NCBI GenBank assembly: GCA_030726195.1
Contig: JANREF010000323.1
Span: forward strand, 1 to 10,606
Source of the DNA: Burkholderiaceae bacterium
GTDB taxonomy: Bacteria > Pseudomonadota > Gammaproteobacteria > Burkholderiales > Burkholderiaceae_C
Length of the DNA stretch: 10,606 nucleotides
Direction: 5' to 3'
The notes under the pieces were generated by a model that worked only from the letters and a program-made list of their open reading frames with translations, was not told where the DNA came from and made no database searches. This document shows positions 6,948 to 10,606 of this stretch, piece by piece (positions within the stretch are counted from its first letter, which is position 1; the number at the start of each line of letters is the position of its first letter). Both the position numbers and the translations under genes were made by a program.

Positions 6948-8195
6948 TTATTGGCCGTAGCGCTCAACCCAAGCCTTCTCAAGCGCACCCACCCACGATG
7001 CATGGGGCTCGCCTAGCGTTGGGCCGCTGACCGTCAAGGCACCACCCGTGCTGCCGGCGCTGGCTTGGGCAAATGCGGCTTGGCCTGCTGCGTCTAAAGC
7101 CTTGATGTCGAGTACGGTGGGATCACCCCACACGCGAATGTCGGCTTTGCGGGCCTGTGCTTGCGGTGACAACAAGAAATTGGCCACCACTTGCGCACCC
7201 GCTGGCGCGTTGGCGTTTTTGGGAATGGCCACAAAGTGGGTGTTGCCAATGGTGCCCTTGGTGTGCTGGTAGCTGTAGGTGGTGCTGGGCAGTTTGCCTG
7301 CGACCACTTCGGCGCTGGCTTCCGTGGGATTGAAGGTCATGCCCAACAGCAACGAGCGCTCAGACACGCCTTGTGAGATTTGCGCAATGCTGGTGGGGAA
7401 CTGTTTGCCACCGCGCCACAAATGTGGGTGCAAGGCGTCGAGGTACGCCCACAAGGGCTTGGTAGCTTGGGCAAAGGCGGTATCCGTGACTGGCGCATCG
7501 AGCACGGCGCGGTTGGGCGTGAGCTCTAGCAGTAGCTGTTTCACAAACGTCGTGCCGTGAAAAGCAGGCAAGCGCGGGTAGGTGATACGCCCAGGCTGCT
7601 GGGCGGCCAATTGGGCCAGCTCGGCTGCGTTGCGGGGAGGCACAGGCAGCAAGGCTTTGTCTGCATAAAAAGTGAGCTGTGCCATGCCCCATGGTGACTC
7701 GAGGCCATCGGTGGTCTCGCCAAAATCCTTGAGCGTGGTGGGTTTACCGGTGGTGTCTACAAATGCAAAGTTGGGTAAGGCCTGCGCAAAGGGGCCAAAC
7801 AACAGGCCTTCGCGCTTGAGTGTGGCGAAGTTCTCGCCGTTGACCCACAGCAAATCAGCCGTACCACCGGTTGTTTTGCCTGCTGCGATTTCACCTCGCA
7901 CACGCCCAATGGTTTCGGCAATATCGGCTACTTTGACGTGTACCAAGTTCACGCCGTATTGCGTTTGCACTTGGTCTGCCACCCAGCGGATGTAGGCGTT
8001 GATGCGCTCACCGCCGCCCCATGCATTGAAATAAACCGTTTGGCCCTTGGCGGCTTGCTCAACGCTGGCCCAATTGGCCGGTTGGGCATGAGCGCCAGTG
8101 CTGGTGCCCAGCGCCATGGCCCAAAGGGAAGTGGCTGCGGCAGCGGCCAGCGCACAGTGCAAGCCGGCGCGTCGTGAGAAAGTGTGTAAGGTCAT
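6948..8195 (-). CDS. ynjB: ABC transporter periplasmic substrate-binding protein, YnjB-like
   Basis: 415 residues, exported. The N-terminus reads FSRRAGLHCALAAAAATSLW, then AHA at 35-37 as the probable cut site. The twin arginine recalls a Tat signal, but the usual F-L after RRx is missing, so Sec export is as likely. The mature part fits the YnjB binding-protein family: VYFNAWGGGERINAYIRWV (about 54-72), ADLLWVNGENFATLKREGLL, a hinge-region MTFNPTEAS, and GNTHFVAIPKNANAPAGA, where a wall of the binding cleft is expected. It captures the ligand for the YnjC/YnjD pair encoded immediately downstream. The ligand of YnjB proteins is not established. It is the first gene of the minus-strand operon and diverges from the VTT-flavoprotein gene across a 258-nt control region. 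Confidence 0.9.
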   Translation of the reverse strand: MTLHTFSRRAGLHCALAAAAATSLWAMALGTSTGAHAQPANWASVEQAAKGQTVYFNAWGGGERINAYIRWVADQVQTQYGVNLVHVKVADIAETIGRVRGEIAAGKTTGGTADLLWVNGENFATLKREGLLFGPFAQALPNFAFVDTTGKPTTLKDFGETTDGLESPWGMAQLTFYADKALLPVPPRNAAELAQLAAQQPGRITYPRLPAFHGTTFVKQLLLELTPNRAVLDAPVTDTAFAQATKPLWAYLDALHPHLWRGGKQFPTSIAQISQGVSERSLLLGMTFNPTEASAEVVAGKLPSTTYSYQHTKGTIGNTHFVAIPKNANAPAGAQVVANFLLSPQAQARKADIRVWGDPTVLDIKALDAAGQAAFAQASAGSTGGALTVSGPTLGEPHASWVGALEKAWVERYGQ

Positions 8196-8229
8196 AGGTC
8201 GTGTTGTTTGGGTCAGGTTTGCGTCAAGT

Positions 8230-8252
8230 GCGCGTTGAATCGCGCGTTAAAT
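8230..8252. promoter_or_regulatory. Tandem direct repeat GCGCGTTRAAT in the divergent intergenic region
   Basis: GCGCGTTGAAT at 8230-8240 and GCGCGTTAAAT at 8242-8252 differ at one base and start 12 bp apart, roughly one helical turn. They lie 35-57 bp upstream of the ynjB-like start codon, where an activator or repressor would sit. A third partial copy (GCGCGT) occurs at 8264-8269. Binding of a regulator is inferred from arrangement only. Confidence 0.4.
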
Positions 8253-8319
8253 GTGCTTTACATGCGCGTCGTGTGTCATTGGTCTGTCGTCACAATACGT
8301 GCGCCGTGCGCCCTAGGTT

Positions 8320-8337
8320 ACAGTGGCAGCGCACTGT
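8320..8337. promoter_or_regulatory. Palindrome ACAGTG-N6-CACTGT
   Basis: Perfect 6-bp arms at 8320-8325 and 8332-8337 are separated by GCAGCG. The two-fold symmetry and length suit a dimeric regulator. It lies about 120 bp from each of the two divergent start codons (117 and 125 bp), so it could act on both. As RNA it would form a short hairpin with a 6-nt loop. Confidence 0.35.
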
Positions 8338-8357
8338 GCACGTGCAGGGGCTTGGCA

Positions 8358-8404
8358 CCTGCCTGTGTAACTTGTGCTTAATCATTATCGAATACACAGG
8401 CAGG
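8358..8404. promoter_or_regulatory. 12-bp perfect inverted repeat in the leader of the VTT-flavoprotein gene
   Basis: CCTGCCTGTGTA at 8358-8369 is the exact inverse of TACACAGGCAGG at 8393-8404, around a 23-nt A/T-rich centre. It ends 49 nt before the start codon at 8454. No T-run follows, so it is not an intrinsic terminator. It could be an operator with widely spaced half-sites or an mRNA leader hairpin. GCAGG at 8344-8348 can also pair with CCTGC at 8358-8362, giving an alternative fold that excludes the larger stem. Confidence 0.5.
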
Positions 8405-8406
8405 GC

Positions 8407-8418
8407 CGCATGCATGCG
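8407..8418. promoter_or_regulatory. 12-bp perfect palindrome CGCATGCATGCG
   Basis: The 12 bases read identically on both strands. It sits three bases beyond the larger inverted repeat and 35 bp before the start codon. It has no spacer, so as RNA it would not form a good hairpin; a protein-binding site is more plausible. It could also be chance. Confidence 0.3.
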
Positions 8419-8453
8419 CTGCGCCTACCCCTTGCTACTTTAGGTATATTTTC

Positions 8454-10606
8454 ATGAGTTCATCTCCCCCACGCCGCCGCTCATCCGCATCTGTTGTGTT
8501 GAAGTGGGTTGTTGTCCTGTTGGTGGCTGCCGTGGTGTGGGCCTATGCCCAAAGCGATGCGGCCCAGCTGCTGAGCCTAGAGGGCCTCAAAACCAACCTA
8601 TCGGACTTGGATGCATGGCGCACGGCGCAGCCGCTGCGCGCTGCGGCCTTGTTTTTTGTGGTGTACGTGGTGGTCACGGCTGTGTCCTTGCCTGGAGCAA
8701 CGCTGCTGACCTTGGCCGGTGGTGCCTTGTTTGGTTTGTGGCAAGGCTTGCTGCTGGTGTCATTCGCATCGACCACTGGTGCGACTTTGGCCATGTTGGC
8801 CGCGCGTTTCGTGTTGGGCCAAAGCGTGCAGCGCCGCTTCGGTGAGCGCCTCAACGCCATCAATGCAGGTATTGCCAAAGACGGCGCGTTTTACTTGTTC
8901 ACGTTGCGCTTGGTGCCCGTGTTTCCGTTTTTCCTCATCAACTTGTTGATGGGCCTGACCCAGCTGCCCGTGCGCAGCTTTTACTGGGTCAGCCAATTGG
9001 GTATGTTGCCCGGCACGGTGGTGTACGTGCTGGCCGGCACACAGCTGGCAAACATCGACAGCTTGGCCGGTATTGTGTCGCCGGGGCTGTTGGGCTCGTT
9101 TGCCTTGTTGGGCGTGTTTCCCTTGATCACCAAATGGGTCTTGGCCAAGTGGCAAGCCATGCGCGTGTACCAGGGCTATATCAAGCCCAGCCACTTTGAC
9201 CGCAACATGGTGGTGATTGGCGGTGGCGCGGCGGGCTTGGTGAGCGCCTACATTGCTGCGGCCGTGAAGGCCAAAGTCACCTTGGTCGAGGCCCACAAAA
9301 TGGGCGGCGACTGTCTCAACTACGGTTGTGTACCCAGCAAAGCACTGATTAAAAGTGCCAAGGCGGCACACCACATGCGCCACGCTGCTGACTATGGGCT
9401 GGATGCGGTGGCCTTGGATGAAGCGCAGGTGGCTGCATCGTTTCCTGCGGTGATGAAGCGCGTGCACCAAGTGGTGTCTGATATTGAGCCGCACGACAGC
9501 GTTGAGCGCTACACCGGTTTGGGCGTGGATGTGGTCCAAGGCTACGCGCGCATCGTCAACCCTTGGACGGTGGAGATCACAGGCCCACAAGGTGAGATGC
9601 AAACACTGACCACACGCAGCATCGTGATTGCCACAGGGGCTAGGCCATTTGTGCCGCCGCTGCCAGGTATCGAAGCCGTGGGCGTGCTCACCAGCGACAC
9701 CATGTGGGAGGCGCTGTCGGCTTTGCCGCAGGCGCCCAAGCGTGTGGTGGTGTTGGGCGGCGGGCCCATTGGTTGCGAGCTGTCCCACGCCATGGCGCGA
9801 TTGGGCAGCGGCGTGACGCAAATTGAAATGGGCCAACGTATTTTGCCCCGCGAGGATGAGGATGCCGCTGCGGTGGTTGCTGCAGCCATGCAGCGTGACG
9901 GCGTGACCATGTTGACCGGCCACCAAGCGGTGCGTTGCGAGCCGGGTACGCCTGAGCAAGCCCATGCCATTGTGGTCACACACAACGGTGCCGAGCAGCG
10001 CATTGAGTTTGACGTGCTCATTGCCGCCGTGGGGCGTACCGCGCGTTTGTCTGGTTTTGGCTTGGAGGAGTTGGGTATCGAGGTGGGCCGCGTGGTGCAG
10101 ACCAATGGCTATTTGCAAACCAAGTTCCCCAACATTTTGGCCGCAGGCGATGTGGCCGGGCCCTACCAGTTCACGCATGTGGCTGCGCATCAAGCGTGGT
10201 ATGCCGCCGTCAACGCCTTGTTTGGCGACTTCAAGCTGTTCAAGGCCGACTACCGTGTGATTCCGTGGACAACTTTCACCGACCCAGAGGTGGCGCGCGT
10301 GGGTCTGAGTGAAGCCGAGGCGGCCAGTCAAGGCATTGAAGTAGAGGTGACCCGCTTTGAGTTGCACGAGTTAGACCGGGCCATTGCAGACTCGGCCACC
10401 AAGGGTTTTGTAAAAGTGCTCACCAAGCCAGGCAAAGACACCATCTTGGGTGCCACGATTGTGGGCGCAGGCGCGGGCGACTTGCTCACCGAGTTTGTGT
10501 TGGCCATGAAGCATGGCCTGGGCCTGAACAAAATACTGGGGACCATCCACACCTACCCCACCATGGCCGAGGCCAACAAGTACGCAGCCGGCGAGTGGAA
10601 GCGCGC
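8454..10606 (+). CDS. TVP38/TMEM64 (VTT) membrane domain fused to a mercuric reductase-like FAD oxidoreductase (3' end outside window)
   Basis: 717 complete codons are readable with no stop; the gene continues past the edge. After a basic start (MSSSPPRRR) and a membrane segment (16-31), residues about 60-235 form a VTT/DedA-like domain: SLPGATLLTLAGGALFG (78-94), LRLVPVFPFFLINLLMG (151-167) and GMLPGTVVYVLAGTQL (183-198). From 250 a class I pyridine nucleotide-disulfide oxidoreductase follows: FAD loop VIGGGAAG (254-261), redox pair C287-LNYG-C292, NAD(P) loop VVLGGGPIGCELS (432-444), and AAGDVAGP (563-570). In the C-terminal dimer domain the usual catalytic histidine position reads Y701 (HTYPTMAE), a Tyr also seen in MerA. 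No HMA domain is present. The flavoprotein part is probably cytoplasmic and membrane-tethered; its substrate is unknown. ATG at 8454 is preceded by AGG at 8442-8444 as a weak ribosome site. Divergent from the ynjB-like gene. Confidence 0.92.
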   Translation, partial: MSSSPPRRRSSASVVLKWVVVLLVAAVVWAYAQSDAAQLLSLEGLKTNLSDLDAWRTAQPLRAAALFFVVYVVVTAVSLPGATLLTLAGGALFGLWQGLLLVSFASTTGATLAMLAARFVLGQSVQRRFGERLNAINAGIAKDGAFYLFTLRLVPVFPFFLINLLMGLTQLPVRSFYWVSQLGMLPGTVVYVLAGTQLANIDSLAGIVSPGLLGSFALLGVFPLITKWVLAKWQAMRVYQGYIKPSHFDRNMVVIGGGAAGLVSAYIAAAVKAKVTLVEAHKMGGDCLNYGCVPSKALIKSAKAAHHMRHAADYGLDAVALDEAQVAASFPAVMKRVHQVVSDIEPHDSVERYTGLGVDVVQGYARIVNPWTVEITGPQGEMQTLTTRSIVIATGARPFVPPLPGIEAVGVLTSDTMWEALSALPQAPKRVVVLGGGPIGCELSHAMARLGSGVTQIEMGQRILPREDEDAAAVVAAAMQRDGVTMLTGHQAVRCEPGTPEQAHAIVVTHNGAEQRIEFDVLIAAVGRTARLSGFGLEELGIEVGRVVQTNGYLQTKFPNILAAGDVAGPYQFTHVAAHQAWYAAVNALFGDFKLFKADYRVIPWTTFTDPEVARVGLSEAEAASQGIEVEVTRFELHELDRAIADSATKGFVKVLTKPGKDTILGATIVGAGAGDLLTEFVLAMKHGLGLNKILGTIHTYPTMAEANKYAAGEWKR

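Noticed and set aside
8199..8227. Minus-strand promoter for the ynjB-like gene with -35 TTGACG (8227-8222)
   Set aside because: The -35 match is good but the hexamer 17 bp downstream (ACACGA) does not resemble -10 and would lie 3 bp from the start codon.
8446..8451. TATATT as a -10 box for the VTT-flavoprotein gene
   Set aside because: No -35-like hexamer lies at proper spacing, and transcription would start at or inside the start codon.
8760..10367. 535-codon open frame on the minus strand
   Set aside because: It lies wholly antisense to the VTT-flavoprotein gene, whose conserved motifs are unmistakable. The translation is rich in H, Q, R and C with no recognisable domain, as expected for a shadow of a GC-rich gene.

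Overview
The window looks like chromosomal DNA of a betaproteobacterium, most likely Burkholderiales of the Comamonadaceae type. The reasons are moderately high GC, heavy use of TTG for leucine, closely packed genes, and proteins that read like that group. This placement rests on protein flavour and codon use only; no marker gene is present. I see no rRNA, tRNA, insertion sequence, CRISPR array or phage gene.

Layout, left to right. (1) The last 42 codons of a probable MscS-type mechanosensitive channel end at 130, followed at once by a hairpin. (2) selD, selenophosphate synthetase, lies on + at 294-1421. (3) Converging on it is a separate FAD/NAD(P)-dependent oxidoreductase (1455-2624, -). 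It resembles the Ndh-like flavoprotein domain that in many other organisms is fused to the N-terminus of SelD. A shared hairpin sits between the two stops. (4) A DUF3047 exported protein lies at 2757-3542 (-). (5) A compact minus-strand operon runs from 8195 down to 3680: substrate-binding protein (YnjB-like), fused double permease (YnjC-like), ATPase (YnjD-like) and CDP-alcohol phosphatidyltransferase (YnjF-like). The permease and ATPase genes overlap by 4 nt, and the ATPase and transferase genes by 7 nt. (6) A 258-nt divergent region holds several symmetric elements. (7) A + strand gene from 8454 runs off the right edge. It encodes a TVP38/TMEM64 (VTT, DedA-like) membrane domain fused to a mercuric-reductase/lipoamide-dehydrogenase-like flavoprotein.

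How it fits together. In E. coli K-12 (from memory) ydjX and ydjZ (TVP38/TMEM64), ynjB, ynjC, ynjD, ynjE and ynjF are neighbours, and selD lies only a few genes away. Here a VTT protein, YnjBCD, YnjF and SelD again lie within about 10 kb, in a different arrangement and without the YnjE sulfurtransferase between D and F. The shared neighbourhood suggests a poorly characterised envelope module: an ABC importer of unknown substrate coupled to a phospholipid-headgroup-type transferase, with a VTT membrane protein and flavin redox chemistry nearby. The link to selenium is a conjecture from proximity. The clearest candidates for new biology are the importer/transferase coupling, the VTT-flavoprotein fusion, the polyglutamine loop in the transferase, and the structured divergent leader.
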